Shown here: piece after piece, positions 43,241 through 52,190 of the stretch
Layout of the letters: each line of letters starts with the position of its first letter
How positions within the stretch are numbered: the first letter of the stretch is position 1
Origin: Woeseiaceae bacterium
GTDB taxonomy: Bacteria; Pseudomonadota; Gammaproteobacteria; Steroidobacterales; Woeseiaceae
Reading direction: 5' to 3'
DNA: 64,000 nt
Assembly: GCA_021773035.1 (NCBI GenBank)
Contig: JAJFKU010000029.1
Span: 1 to 64,000, forward strand
The notes under the pieces: generated by a model
What the model saw: the letters and a program-made list of their open reading frames with translations, nothing else
Told to the model about the DNA's origin: nothing
Database searches by the model: none
Position numbers and translations under genes: made by a program

Positions 43241-44071
43241 TCAATATGATTCAATGTCGTCGAGAAAACGACTTACCCCATCGTCGCGCTTCGAGAAACA
43301 CTTCGCCAATCTAATATTGGCTCGGTGTTTTGAGAAGCGTGTTTTCATTTTTTGTACCCGTTGTTCCCATTTTCCGTCGAGCAAGACATAGTCACAATAA
43401 CTGATCGGCACGATCGAGTGCACCCAATCTACGACGTCGTTAATCGCGATAGGATTATTGGCGTCGAGAATCCACTCACGCATCAATTCGCCCATCACGA
43501 CCTGAGTTTTCGGGCGGTTCATATCTGGTATTGACCTGCGTGCTTTTTCAACGAAAACAGGGTCGGCTTTCTGCGTTTTAAGCGCAACTTGTAGCTCACG
43601 ATTGACATTGTCGAAGACTGGCAATACATCGTCCCGAGTGGAATAGGCCAGCGATACGATACCTCTCAGCGAAAGGGCGATCCCAGCCAGAATGCTTTGT
43701 TCCATTACAAACTTGAGGGTCCATGAATCGGGCGACGGAATCATGCTGTCGCCTTCATCCTGTGCGTGGGATCTTGTCTCCATCGCTTTATCAGTGTTGT
43801 TAGTCAAGTAGACATTTGGCATCAGCCGATCGAGGAATGCTTCCGCTGCTTCGGCATTTCTACGATCACTTGGCCTTGCGAGTTCACCGAAATTCGTATT
43901 GGACAGAACGAATGTCCCTTGTTTCGTCTTAATCGCATTTACGATACGATTTTGCAGTTCCGAATCATCTGAGAAACAACGGATGGCCCAATGATCGAAA
44001 TATACTGTCGGCGAATCGAAACTCTGCCGCACGGACAACTCACCATTATCTTTAAATAACTCCATCGGCAT
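43241..44071 (-). CDS. PIN-like domain protein (element cargo)
   Basis: A 276-residue protein. The N-terminal SPTVYFDHWAIRCFSDDSELQNRIVNAIK and VLSNTNFGELARPSDRRN resemble PIN-like nucleases, with an early Asp, a Glu in the NFGEL block and further acidic residues downstream. PIN domains cut RNA and occur in toxins and phage defence. It stands alone at the left end of the element with opposite strand to its left neighbours, a usual place for accessory cargo. Function is an inference. Confidence 0.5.
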   Translation of the reverse strand: MPMELFKDNGELSVRQSFDSPTVYFDHWAIRCFSDDSELQNRIVNAIKTKQGTFVLSNTNFGELARPSDRRNAEAAEAFLDRLMPNVYLTNNTDKAMETRSHAQDEGDSMIPSPDSWTLKFVMEQSILAGIALSLRGIVSLAYSTRDDVLPVFDNVNRELQVALKTQKADPVFVEKARRSIPDMNRPKTQVVMGELMREWILDANNPIAINDVVDWVHSIVPISYCDYVLLDGKWEQRVQKMKTRFSKHRANIRLAKCFSKRDDGVSRFLDDIESY

Positions 44072-44169
44072 GACTAATTACTACGGGTCGCTTGAGAAAC
44101 ACATTGGCCCAGTATATCGACCATGCCACTAATTCTGAATAAAGACGCCTGTCCGCTCCGGACAAGGAC

Positions 44170-44607
44170 CTATTTGTGCGGCGCCACCAGTTTGGGGAGC
44201 CCAATGGCAAATTGCTTGAGGCAGTCAATTACTACTTCCTGCTGATGCTGACAAAGCACTTCTCGAACTGCTTCGTTTATGGCGGCCATTGTTTCGTCAC
44301 CTACTTCCTCAAAAACCGGGAAACTGATCTTGATGTCCCTGGCCTTTACAAGTCCCATGACTATCTCGTATGAAATCCGGGCTTTCTTGGCCGCCCATTC
44401 TTCAGATAGCTCATGTTGCATCGCCATGATTTGGAACGTCCGTTGAAACTCACTCTGACAGATTTCCTCGAGCGATTCTGTCGTCTCGCTCAAACGGCGC
44501 GCGGCAAGTTTGCCGGAAAGATCAACAACATTTTCAGATGAACTAGCTACGACGAATCTCCGCGGCCTGCCGACTATTGGACTCAATGAACACCTGGTCC
44601 GAGTCAA
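44170..44607 (-). CDS. phage-like protein downstream of tape measure
   Basis: A helical protein of up to 145 residues (SLEEICQSEFQRTFQIMAMQHELSEEWAAKKARISYEIVMG). Its frame overlaps the tape-measure 3' end by up to 65 bp; the start is uncertain (TTG 44607 or TTG 44586). No family recognised. Confidence 0.55.
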   Translation of the reverse strand: MTRTRCSLSPIVGRPRRFVVASSSENVVDLSGKLAARRLSETTESLEEICQSEFQRTFQIMAMQHELSEEWAAKKARISYEIVMGLVKARDIKISFPVFEEVGDETMAAINEAVREVLCQHQQEVVIDCLKQFAIGLPKLVAPHK

Positions 44608-46567
44608 CTATCTCTTTGAGAATACCAACCAGCTGATCTTGAGCCATTAGCGCATTACCGTTGATCGTAATATTGATCACGCGCCCGGGTGGTTGGCCGA
44701 ATTGATAATCACTGGAATCGTCCGAGAAAACTGGATTATCGGTTGACTGAATCACAGGGACTCCGCTGAGTCCAGAACCAGCCGAGCCGGAACCCAAGTC
44801 GGACAACGCCAAGGCGCCTTGTACCGCCGTAGCGGCCGCCAGCGCCGCACCCCAGGCTTTTATCTGTGCGGCAGCTACTGCGCCTTTAATTGGCCCAAGT
44901 TCAGCGAGCGCTCTCGCAGCTGCAACGTTCGAATGGATGATTATCTTTCTTACCGCGGCGGCTTGCTCAATCAGAATCGACGCCCTGGCGGCAGCCTTGC
45001 TCTGTGCTCCGATATTTCGCAATAGGCCGATAGCTGATTGCATTGAACGCGCTCGTAGCGCGTTGACGACTTCCAGATGCCTCTGTTCTAAGCTCTGCTG
45101 TTGCTTGAGTCGACGTTGCTCAATCGCAGCGAGCTTGTCGGCTTTATCTTGAGCCCGTTGTAGTTCCTGATTGTCGTGATGTGCCTTCAGCTCTTGCAAT
45201 ACCAGGGTTTGTTCTTCCTGGTTAATCAGGCCGCGTTCAAATGCCTCTTGCACGATCAACGCGCGTTCCTCATGCGCCAACCGAAGAGCCTCAGTTTCCG
45301 TCAACAACGAACGTTGAATGGCCTCAAGTCGTTGTGCGAGCTGATCACGCTCTTTATCGCCGAATATTTCGAAGGGCGTCTGGTCGTCCTCACCGGCGCT
45401 GGCGGCGGCGGCGGTCTGAGGTTCGATATCCTTCCTGGCTCTCGCAACGGCAGCAGCTTGGGCAGATCTGAACTCATCGAGAGCTTGATCACCAGACCGG
45501 AACTTACCGATAAGCGCATCGATTGCTGCGCCTGTCTCATCGAGTTCGCGAAGAATTTCGCTGCTACGATCTTTGCTAGAGGAACCATCTACCGTTCCGG
45601 TCGTCCTGAATACCATCAGACGGTGCGCTTTTGCCAGCGTACTGCCTATGAACGATTCTTCCTCTTCTGCTTCCAGCCTCAACTGCTGTGTGGCGAGCTT
45701 GGTCCCGAGGAACGCCAGCTCAATACCCCGGATTGCGTTCATCGCAAAGTTTGCGCCGACGACCAACGCCTCCATCGTCGCCTGGATCTCGCTCTTGAAC
45801 CCCTGGGCTTCTGCAGCACTGTCTGCGAATGCGTTAGCGACGTCTTCTCGCAAGGGAGCGAGCGCAAGCGCTAAATTCGTACCGATACCCTGTGTTGCCG
45901 TTCGCGCACGCTCCATTGCATCGTTCGCGTTCTCAATCTGTTTGGCATCGACTCTCGATATCGCGACACCCCACGCCTTGGTATCTTCTTCGATCTGGTT
46001 GAGTGATTTTCCTGTCAAGAGAAGTGTGTTCAGCAGCGCCGTGTTCTTGCCACCAAACAAGTCATAGGCTATTGCGACGCGGTCTGTTTGGTTCTCGACA
46101 TTGGAGAACGCTTTGGCCAACGCATTGAATTGTTCATCCGGGGCGAGTTCTTTGAGCTTCGCCGGGTCAAGCCGCAGTGATTCGAACGCGCGCGTATACG
46201 TCGTGAGCCCATTCTCCGCGTCAACTATCGCCTTCTGAACCTTTCGAAGCCCCTTCTCAAAGCCCTCATTGGATGACCCTGATAGTCTGGCCGCCAGCTG
46301 ATACGCGGCCATTTTTTGTGTTGATATTCCAAGGATATCCGACTGCTTGGCCAGAATATCTACTGACTTCGCTGCTTCTGCAGCCAAACTCCTTACCGCA
46401 ACGGCTGCTGCAGCAAAGCCGGCGCCACCGGCAATAGCACTGGTCTTCAGCGCCGATGCCACACTCCCGGCGAACGAATTCGTATCGCGCAGCGCAGCTT
46501 TCAGCTTGCGTTTGTAATCACTGCCATCTGCCGTGATTCGGAATTTCGCGCGTGGTTCTAGTGCCAT
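44543..46567 (-). CDS. phage tail tape measure protein
   Basis: A 674-residue protein: N-terminal ADGSDYKRKLKAALRDTNSFAGSVASALK followed by an Ala-rich hydrophobic region, and the tape-measure phrase DILGISTQKMAAYQLAARLSGSSNEGFEKGLRKVQKAI, then long coiled-coil (ERGLINQEEQTLVLQELKAHHDNQELQRAQDKADKL) and a C-terminal helical part. Sets tail length in siphophages. In a 10-kb element without portal or capsid genes it is odd, and may be a decoy used to redirect a helper phage or a leftover. Confidence 0.88.
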   Translation of the reverse strand: MALEPRAKFRITADGSDYKRKLKAALRDTNSFAGSVASALKTSAIAGGAGFAAAAVAVRSLAAEAAKSVDILAKQSDILGISTQKMAAYQLAARLSGSSNEGFEKGLRKVQKAIVDAENGLTTYTRAFESLRLDPAKLKELAPDEQFNALAKAFSNVENQTDRVAIAYDLFGGKNTALLNTLLLTGKSLNQIEEDTKAWGVAISRVDAKQIENANDAMERARTATQGIGTNLALALAPLREDVANAFADSAAEAQGFKSEIQATMEALVVGANFAMNAIRGIELAFLGTKLATQQLRLEAEEEESFIGSTLAKAHRLMVFRTTGTVDGSSSKDRSSEILRELDETGAAIDALIGKFRSGDQALDEFRSAQAAAVARARKDIEPQTAAAASAGEDDQTPFEIFGDKERDQLAQRLEAIQRSLLTETEALRLAHEERALIVQEAFERGLINQEEQTLVLQELKAHHDNQELQRAQDKADKLAAIEQRRLKQQQSLEQRHLEVVNALRARSMQSAIGLLRNIGAQSKAAARASILIEQAAAVRKIIIHSNVAAARALAELGPIKGAVAAAQIKAWGAALAAATAVQGALALSDLGSGSAGSGLSGVPVIQSTDNPVFSDDSSDYQFGQPPGRVINITINGNALMAQDQLVGILKEIVDSDQVFIESNSRQAAEIRRS

Positions 46568-46704
46568 GCCAGCCTACTGTGTCGTCCATACAGCGAGAAA
46601 ATCACGCCCAGCAAGCCAGAGCTCGCCGGGCGCGGGTGTGCGATCGTCAAGGAGACCCCAGTGAGCGCCAGGGCAGCGGCTCGATCGCACTCTCTAACCG
46701 CCAT
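46558..46704 (-). CDS. possible small phage protein
   Basis: A frame of 48 residues from ATG 46704 (MAVRECDRAAALALTGVSLT) fills the gap between the DUF2190-like gene and the tape measure, where tail-assembly proteins are often found. No family recognised and coding evidence is weak. Confidence 0.3.
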   Translation of the reverse strand: MAVRECDRAAALALTGVSLTIAHPRPASSGLLGVIFSLYGRHSRLAWH

Positions 46705-47063
46705 TAGTTGAGGTCGGCATTGCCCGGCGTCAGCTTGGCAAGACACGTTGTCTGGCCGTCCTGGCCGGCCTGCATAGCGATCGCAGCTCCCAGCAGGTCA
46801 CCAGGCGCCGCTACTGCTGAGCTGTCATCGAAAGCAGTCGCCGAATCGTCGTATAGGAGCTTCTCTCCAATCGAAAAAACAGCGGTCGATACTTTGGGTA
46901 GCTCGTAGACACCCTCCACGGCTACCGCGCCAAGGGCGCCGCTTGCGATGTCAGTGAGAGCGATACCGAGCGTATGGCCCATCACAACAACCTCTCCAGA
47001 TACCGTATCTGCGCTAGGCACAAAGTCCAGAACCGCGCCATGTTGTTTGAAATTCGTAGTCAA
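46704..47063 (-). CDS. DUF2190-like phage structural protein
   Basis: A 119-residue beta-rich protein: DTVSGEVVVMGHTLGIALTDIASGALGAVAVEGVYELPKVS and AVAAPGDLLGAAIA. This resembles DUF2190 proteins, thought to be capsid decoration or head-fibre subunits. Adjacent to the ClpP-type protease and tape measure. Confidence 0.75.
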   Translation of the reverse strand: MTTNFKQHGAVLDFVPSADTVSGEVVVMGHTLGIALTDIASGALGAVAVEGVYELPKVSTAVFSIGEKLLYDDSATAFDDSSAVAAPGDLLGAAIAMQAGQDGQTTCLAKLTPGNADLN

Positions 47064-47067
47064 ATCC

Positions 47068-47370
47068 TCATCCTCTGCAGTGTCGTGAACCGATCTTACC
47101 TAGTCGTTTCGGACACGCTGTAGAGTGTGTCCGAAATTTTTTTAGTATTCGCCGAATATGGCGCTCTGACACGAGCCCGCGCATCTCGTCGGCGATGCGT
47201 CGGGCTCGACCCCGGTCTGGAAATCCAAGCGATTCATCCGTACTTGCAATACGCAGCACGATCGAATGTAGACGTGCTGCACGGGCTTTTGCTTCCGCGT
47301 TCGCTATCTGTCGCCCTTTTGCCAGACCGGCCAGCACCCGACGACCGGTTTTTTCCTGAGACGTGGCCAT
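47068..47370 (-). CDS. hypothetical phage-like protein with HTH-like helix pair
   Basis: A 100-residue basic protein (RRVLAGLAKGRQIANAEAKARAARL..ADEMRGLVSERHIRRILKKFR). The last helices could form a helix-turn-helix. Starts 3 bp after the preceding stop. No family recognised. Confidence 0.55.
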   Translation of the reverse strand: MATSQEKTGRRVLAGLAKGRQIANAEAKARAARLHSIVLRIASTDESLGFPDRGRARRIADEMRGLVSERHIRRILKKFRTHSTACPKRLGKIGSRHCRG

Positions 47371-47373
47371 GCA

Positions 47374-48093
47374 CTATTGGGCTTTGCCCGCGTAGCGAGC
47401 CGTTAATACAGGATCCGAAGAATATTCTGAGGGATCAATAGCGAACTTCTGCGGTGCTCTATACTCTCGTACCAAGTCACCGCGAAGTTCGAAAATCAGT
47501 GGCCATGTTTTCGGAAAGCGCTTCGCTTCACTGCTATACGGATCGGGGTCTAATCCATAGACCATATTCAGGTGTATCGGCGCCCATAGGTCGTTTCGAA
47601 GTTTGAACATTCTTGAAAACTCTTCGTCGGTGAAAGGAATCTCCTGATTTGGACGGCGAAAAGTATCTTCCGCTATCACGTTCGTCGATTCATTGATCGC
47701 TTCTACCGCTCGATTTAATTCGTTCAATGCCTTTTCAGCAGTTTTGAAAAGCCCAGGAAGTTTTTTGAGTTCACGAGGCGCGGCCGCTTTTGCCTCAGAG
47801 TCTTTGGCTGTCTCGGTCGCGTGGTTAATAGCGAAACCGAGTTCTTCCAAATGATCTAGCTCGGCTAGAATTTTCTCGCGTTCCTGTGAAACAGCCTGTG
47901 GTCCTTTCGCGAATAGTTCTCGGTAGGACTTTGACTGATCTTGTAACGTCTTAGCCGGCCGTTTAGCTATCTCCTTGAGGCGTGCGGAACGCTCATTTTT
48001 GAGGACAGTGCATGCAGTGGCTAGCTCGAGGCACCTAGCGGAACCTGGTTTCCCCTGTATCTCTTCGACCAAGGATGAAATTGTGGGCTTCAT
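47374..48093 (-). CDS. hypothetical coiled-coil phage protein
   Basis: A 239-residue protein from ATG 48093 (GGAGAACACT upstream). Long helical stretches (ERSARLKEIAKRPAKTLQDQ, QEREKILAELDHLEELG, LFKTAEKALNELNRAVEAINE) suggest coiled coils, perhaps a scaffold. Sits directly after the ClpP-type protease gene. Confidence 0.6.
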   Translation of the reverse strand: MKPTISSLVEEIQGKPGSARCLELATACTVLKNERSARLKEIAKRPAKTLQDQSKSYRELFAKGPQAVSQEREKILAELDHLEELGFAINHATETAKDSEAKAAAPRELKKLPGLFKTAEKALNELNRAVEAINESTNVIAEDTFRRPNQEIPFTDEEFSRMFKLRNDLWAPIHLNMVYGLDPDPYSSEAKRFPKTWPLIFELRGDLVREYRAPQKFAIDPSEYSSDPVLTARYAGKAQ

Positions 48094-48106
48094 AGTGTTC
48101 TCCAAA

Positions 48107-48616
48107 TTAGTAAATTTCGTCGCAAATTTCTGTTGCGAATCCGAGTTCCAACGCCCGACTGGCATTCAGGTGCGCCTCGGACTCCATCAGCCCAAATACT
48201 TCTGAATGATCCAGTCCGGTTCGCTCAGCGATCGTGTTGGACATCAAACTGCTGATTCCTTCCAAGTCGCTTGCGCGTCGGCGTAGGTCAGTAGGCGTAA
48301 AACAGTCACTTCGTTTAGTGATGACGTTGTGAATCATGACTGTCCCGTTCTTCGCGATTCTTCGGTCATCGGCGGCCAAAAGAATCCAGGCGCCGGCGCT
48401 GAGCGCACGGACTGCCGTAATCGATAGACCTTGCCGATCTCGCACCTCTACCATGCGATGGTAAATAGCGTTGGCGACTGCGAACTCTCCGCCATCGCTT
48501 CGCAGCGTTACCCGAATTGGGCGGTGACCGACTTTGCGTAAGAGCTTGTCGAAGGCGATTTCTGTTATGTCAGTGCCAACCTCTCCGACAAGCAATATGT
48601 CGACCGTATCTTTCAT
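48107..48616 (-). CDS. ClpP-type phage head maturation protease
   Basis: A 169-residue ClpP-fold protein: VTLRSDGGEFAVANAIYHRM, the nucleophile region RALSAGAWILLAADD (Ser in the usual place) and the His block GTVMIHNVI. Phage relatives process the capsid scaffold. No major capsid gene is near, so it may be a remnant or work on a helper phage. Confidence 0.85.
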   Translation of the reverse strand: MKDTVDILLVGEVGTDITEIAFDKLLRKVGHRPIRVTLRSDGGEFAVANAIYHRMVEVRDRQGLSITAVRALSAGAWILLAADDRRIAKNGTVMIHNVITKRSDCFTPTDLRRRASDLEGISSLMSNTIAERTGLDHSEVFGLMESEAHLNASRALELGFATEICDEIY

Positions 48617-48644
48617 TAGCTACACTCCTGTTGCATTCGATTTC

Positions 48645-49130
48645 CTACTCGTCATTTTGAATCTCCAAATAGAGCTGCTCTCTACAGTCGTCGAAGTGTT
48701 TCTCCAACCTGGCGGCCTGCGCAGCGGATAGACCTACGTCTCTTTCGAGCGTGTCGATTGACGTCTCAAATGCGTGAGTCACACGCATAAAAAGAGCGCC
48801 ATACATGCGTTCAACATCGCCTGCATCAAGCAGTTCACCGCGACTCTGCTTGATCTCATCCTCAACTTTGATAGCTCTAACTGCTGCCAACTTTGAATGT
48901 GGACTCATGTTCTCCGGCGGATTAGATGCCGTGACGGCCTGGTACACGTCTCGCACCCGGTAAACCGGATTCCCTGAACGCTGGCCGGCTGGCGCTACAC
49001 CGGCTTCAGAAAGAATTCTGCGTAATACGTCGCGTGATATTCCGAACTCCGTTGCAAATACGCCGATTGTGAAGTTGACCGCGCTGTTTGATTCCACGGG
49101 GCCAAACATTTCATGTGTGTGCATAGACAT
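48645..49130 (-). CDS. terminase small subunit-like DNA-packaging protein
   Basis: A 161-residue protein: N-terminal HTH (TIGVFATEFGISRDVLRRILSEAGVAP..GNPVYRVRDVYQAV), then helical oligomerisation part (KLAAVRAIKVEDEIKQSRGELLDAGDVERMYGALF). Typical of Nu1-like small terminases (DUF1441 type). In satellites, such proteins redirect the helper's terminase to the satellite genome. Start ATG 49130 or 49124. Confidence 0.75.
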   Translation of the reverse strand: MSMHTHEMFGPVESNSAVNFTIGVFATEFGISRDVLRRILSEAGVAPAGQRSGNPVYRVRDVYQAVTASNPPENMSPHSKLAAVRAIKVEDEIKQSRGELLDAGDVERMYGALFMRVTHAFETSIDTLERDVGLSAAQAARLEKHFDDCREQLYLEIQNDE

Positions 49131-49216
49131 CCCAAAAAGTGTCAAAAACCGACGTGCGTGGCCCCGTGGTGTCTTTGAAGCCCAGGAAGGACCCGTTGCA
49201 ATATCTCCATCTCCTA

Positions 49217-49516
49217 CTATCCATGGCTTGCCTCCCGCCGATTGAGCAGGACACCCGCGCCCATCTGCATCTGCTTGTGCGTCATACGTTGAATCACATG
49301 ACGCCGGGCGAAAGTAATAACGTCGCCGACGGTGACCATGGTGAGAGCCGTTGGGCGACTCTCAACCATTCCGTTGAATCGAATTACGTCAACATCACTC
49401 ACACTGAGCCAGATATGCTCGGTTGGTTTCATGTTGCGGCCGACCGCAACCCTGACGTAATCACCAACGTTGATCGGGCCGTCGTAATTTCTGGTAGATA
49501 CCAAGTTGCTGTTCAT
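49217..49516 (-). CDS. hypothetical element protein
   Basis: A 99-residue beta-rich protein (NVGDYVRVAVGRNMKPTEHIWLSVSDVDVIRFNGMVESRPT). No family recognised. Lies downstream of the iteron region. Confidence 0.5.
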   Translation of the reverse strand: MNSNLVSTRNYDGPINVGDYVRVAVGRNMKPTEHIWLSVSDVDVIRFNGMVESRPTALTMVTVGDVITFARRHVIQRMTHKQMQMGAGVLLNRREASHG

Positions 49517-49562
49517 TGCTTGCCCTCTTGACTTTGTACCAACATGGTAGATCTAGATAGGT

Positions 49563-49700
49563 ACACTAAATACGGGTTACCAAATCTGTGAAAAACGCTG
49601 CGACTAACACTAAATGCGGGTTACCATAGGTCCGATTCTGGCTACTTTGAGCCGATGTTACCCGCCACGCGGGTAACAGAAGGCCCGAATTAGGGTTACC
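49563..49700. other. iteron-like repeats, candidate replication origin
   Basis: ACACTAAATACGGGTTACCA at 49563-49582 and the same with one change (ATGC) at 49607-49626, then an inverted repeat TGTTACCCGC-CAC-GCGGGTAACA at 49656-49678 and AATTAGGGTTACC at 49688-49700. All share the core (C/G)GGTTACC. They follow the winged-helix protein gene directly, as iterons often flank a replication initiator gene. Confidence 0.55.
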
Positions 49701-50136
49701 GATTCCAATTTTGTTTCCATGTTCCTGGGGCTGTAGCGGTCCCTGAAACGTCGAGTTTTCCGTCGCATTCGTCGAGCGCGTAGAAAGTGATCGCAAACAG
49801 ATTGCATAGGTGCCGGCCACCTTGCCGCGTCCGCAGAATGAATCCCTTCTTCTCCAATTCTGATTGCGCTTTGAATACTTGGTCGCGGGATGTCCATCCC
49901 TGCTTGCTGACGACTGACCAAGCCGTCGTCTGGTCGCCATTGTTCGAAACCGCACCTTTCTTTCTGGCCTCTTTCGACGGCCAGCTGATTTGTGCACAGA
50001 GGTCAACAAGTAACTTGACGGCTCTCGGCGACAGCGAGTGATAATTCGGATGCCGGAGGACGTCGTGTGGCAGTGCGACAAATGTCCCGCCATCTCGCCT
50101 ACCCTTGGCATTCGCATATCCATTACGCGGTGGCAT
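49696..50136 (-). CDS. winged-helix replication-like protein
   Basis: A 146-residue protein: RDGGTFVALPHDVLRHPNYHSLSPRAVKLLVDLCAQ and SKQGWTSRDQVFKAQSELEKKGFILRTRQGGRHLCNLF. The paired winged-helix pattern resembles phage replication proteins or plasmid initiators. The iteron-like block starts at its stop codon. Function inferred from pattern and position. Confidence 0.6.
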   Translation of the reverse strand: MPPRNGYANAKGRRDGGTFVALPHDVLRHPNYHSLSPRAVKLLVDLCAQISWPSKEARKKGAVSNNGDQTTAWSVVSKQGWTSRDQVFKAQSELEKKGFILRTRQGGRHLCNLFAITFYALDECDGKLDVSGTATAPGTWKQNWNR

Positions 50137-50143
50137 GCGCGAC

Positions 50144-50383
50144 TCATGCGACCTCGGTATCAGCTTGGTTTTTTAGCCACGCGATAAACGCTCTCTCGTC
50201 AACCAATACACGCCCGCCGACTTTCTTGATGCACTTCAGAAACTCTGGGTCAGCGCCTCGCCGAGCCGCGTGTATGCGATTGCGAATCGCGCGCGGGGTC
50301 GGCCATGGGTGATATTCATTGAACTTCGCCACAGGAATGTAGCGAGTGGTTCGCTGGTTCTGCTGCTCTGATTTGTCTGCCAT
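50144..50383 (-). CDS. AlpA-like excisionase / regulator
   Basis: A 79-residue protein with HTH (TTRYIPVAKFNEYHPWPTPRAIRNRIHAARRG) and KVGGRVLVDERAFIAWLKNQ, the MerR/excisionase-like fold. Likely directs excision or controls integrase. Second gene from the integrase. Confidence 0.75.
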   Translation of the reverse strand: MADKSEQQNQRTTRYIPVAKFNEYHPWPTPRAIRNRIHAARRGADPEFLKCIKKVGGRVLVDERAFIAWLKNQADTEVA

Positions 50384-50503
50384 GTTCCCTCCGATTTCGG
50401 AGTATGTTGCAACATGGCGAGCGAAGCGTCAGAAGTTATGGGGTACAAGTTAGTCGCTAAATACATATTCACTGGCGGATACGTATTCAGCGAAAATAGG
50501 TAT

Positions 50504-51001
50504 CTAGTCGCTGGGATTTGACCGGCGCATCATTTCTATCGTCAGTTCGACTTCCTCTCGAACTTCAGTGGGAAGTCCCACAGTGGCATCGTATTGTAGC
50601 AATACACCCAAGAGATCGATAAGCAGGCTCTGACTCTTAGCAGTTGTGTAATTTTCGCGGTGGATTCTCTTAAGCCCAGGCAAGCTTAATTGTGGTAGAC
50701 CGCGATCAGTCAACCATTCGTTTGCGAGTCTCATAACGACCTCCCACTTTTCGCCATTGTCGTACTTGTGCTCTTGAATAAACAACGCAAGGTAAAAGTT
50801 GTGCGGTTTCTTTTGAGGTCCGCTGGGTCGCTCGATTTCGAGGGCAGTATCTGGATGCGAGCCGGCCAAAATTGCTTCGAATGAATCGCATATCTGGCTA
50901 AGCACTGACAATGCCGAGCCATCTTTGTCGCAGCCCACTTTGTACTGCTCGGCGTAATAGAGAAATTGCGCCAGCAACCGCGAATCAACGCGCTTAGTCA
51001 T
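50504..51001 (-). CDS. hypothetical protein coupled to integrase
   Basis: A 165-residue helical protein starting by overlap with the integrase stop (8 bp). Segments LLAQFLYYAEQYKVGCDKDG and KWEVVMRLANEWLTDRGLPQL. No family recognised. The gap 50384-50503 holds no gene. Confidence 0.6.
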   Translation of the reverse strand: MTKRVDSRLLAQFLYYAEQYKVGCDKDGSALSVLSQICDSFEAILAGSHPDTALEIERPSGPQKKPHNFYLALFIQEHKYDNGEKWEVVMRLANEWLTDRGLPQLSLPGLKRIHRENYTTAKSQSLLIDLLGVLLQYDATVGLPTEVREEVELTIEMMRRSNPSD

Positions 51002-52082
51002 CGTTCACACCATCCGCTTCGACAAACCGCTTCGCAGCCATCTTGCGTACAAGCTCCGCCGTGTGGGGCTCGCTGACGTGGCTGTACCGCTTCACCATCG
51101 CAAGGGTCTTTTGGCCGAGTACAGCGGCCAGCTCCGAAGGGCTCGCGCCGTTCATCGCCAGATAGCTGGCACAGGTATGTCGCAAGTCATGGAACGTGAA
51201 ATTTTCGACGACGGCAGCCTCAAGTGCGTTTTGCCAGCCCTTCTGAATATTCTTGGGCAGATCCGGCCTCGTCCAGGCGAACAGCAGTTCGGTATCCTGG
51301 CGGCGGTTCTCGTACAGGGTGGTCACCGCCGTTAGCGCCGGTTCGACGAGTGGTACTGTCCGGCTTTCTTTGTTCTTGGTATCTCGAAAAGTGACCGTTT
51401 CTCGCTCGATTGACACGTTTGCCCAGGTCAAGCCCATGATCTCGGCGTAACGGCCGCCTGTGGTTAGCGCCAGTTTGACGACGATATCCAGATACGGGTC
51501 TTTGCTGACTGCGGTCGCTTCCAGCAGCGCGGCCAGCTCGGTTTCATTCAGGTATCGATCGCGGCCGGCGGGCTCCTCGTCCTTTTCAACGAGCTTCATC
51601 GGATTCGAATTTGCCCAGCCCCACCGCATTGCACAGGTGAACAGCTTCGATAACGACGCGTGATAACGATTGATCGTCGACGCCGACCGAATCTCGCCTC
51701 GAGTAGTCTTGCTGCGTTTGAGCTTTTGCTTGACCTCCCGTATGGGCTCAGCGTCGTTGCAGAGGTGCGCGAGCGTAATCTTGCCCAGATGCTTTTTCCA
51801 AAACGCCAGGTGCCGGGTCCGATTTCGTTGCTCGCTGGCCGACAGCTTCAGGAGGTTGTGCTCGGAATACCGCTCTATCGCTTCTGAGAGCGTGCGCCGC
51901 TTCGCCTTCTGGTCCGAGAAATGCCGGCCTTCGATGATCGCGGCTTCTGTGACCTTGGCCCAATCCTTCGCGGCCTTCATGCCTTTGAACGTCGCCGACT
52001 GGTCCGGATAGCCGCGCATTCGTATGCGAACACGGACCACCTGCTTACCATCTCTGGAGGTACGCCGGTCAAAGGTTGCCAT
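50994..52082 (-). CDS. tyrosine recombinase (phage integrase)
   Basis: A 362-residue integrase: N-terminal Arm domain, core-binding domain, and catalytic residues Arg (TTGGRYAEIMGLTW), HxxR (FHDLRHTCASYLAMNG) and Tyr (MVKRYSHVSEPH). Located 109 bp from the tRNA-Leu it presumably uses as attachment site. Confidence 0.95.
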   Translation of the reverse strand: MATFDRRTSRDGKQVVRVRIRMRGYPDQSATFKGMKAAKDWAKVTEAAIIEGRHFSDQKAKRRTLSEAIERYSEHNLLKLSASEQRNRTRHLAFWKKHLGKITLAHLCNDAEPIREVKQKLKRSKTTRGEIRSASTINRYHASLSKLFTCAMRWGWANSNPMKLVEKDEEPAGRDRYLNETELAALLEATAVSKDPYLDIVVKLALTTGGRYAEIMGLTWANVSIERETVTFRDTKNKESRTVPLVEPALTAVTTLYENRRQDTELLFAWTRPDLPKNIQKGWQNALEAAVVENFTFHDLRHTCASYLAMNGASPSELAAVLGQKTLAMVKRYSHVSEPHTAELVRKMAAKRFVEADGVNDD

Positions 52083-52190
52083 TGATTGTGACTCTTTCTA
52101 GGGGCTTGTCACCGATTGTCCCATTTGTGGACCATTTCGTAAACCGGGAATTAGAGTCAGCGTTTTGCGCAAATAAGTCTTTGTTTTTGT

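Noticed and set aside
45176-45874. 232-codon forward frame within the tape measure gene
   Set aside because: Shadow frame of a gene with clear tape-measure features on the other strand.
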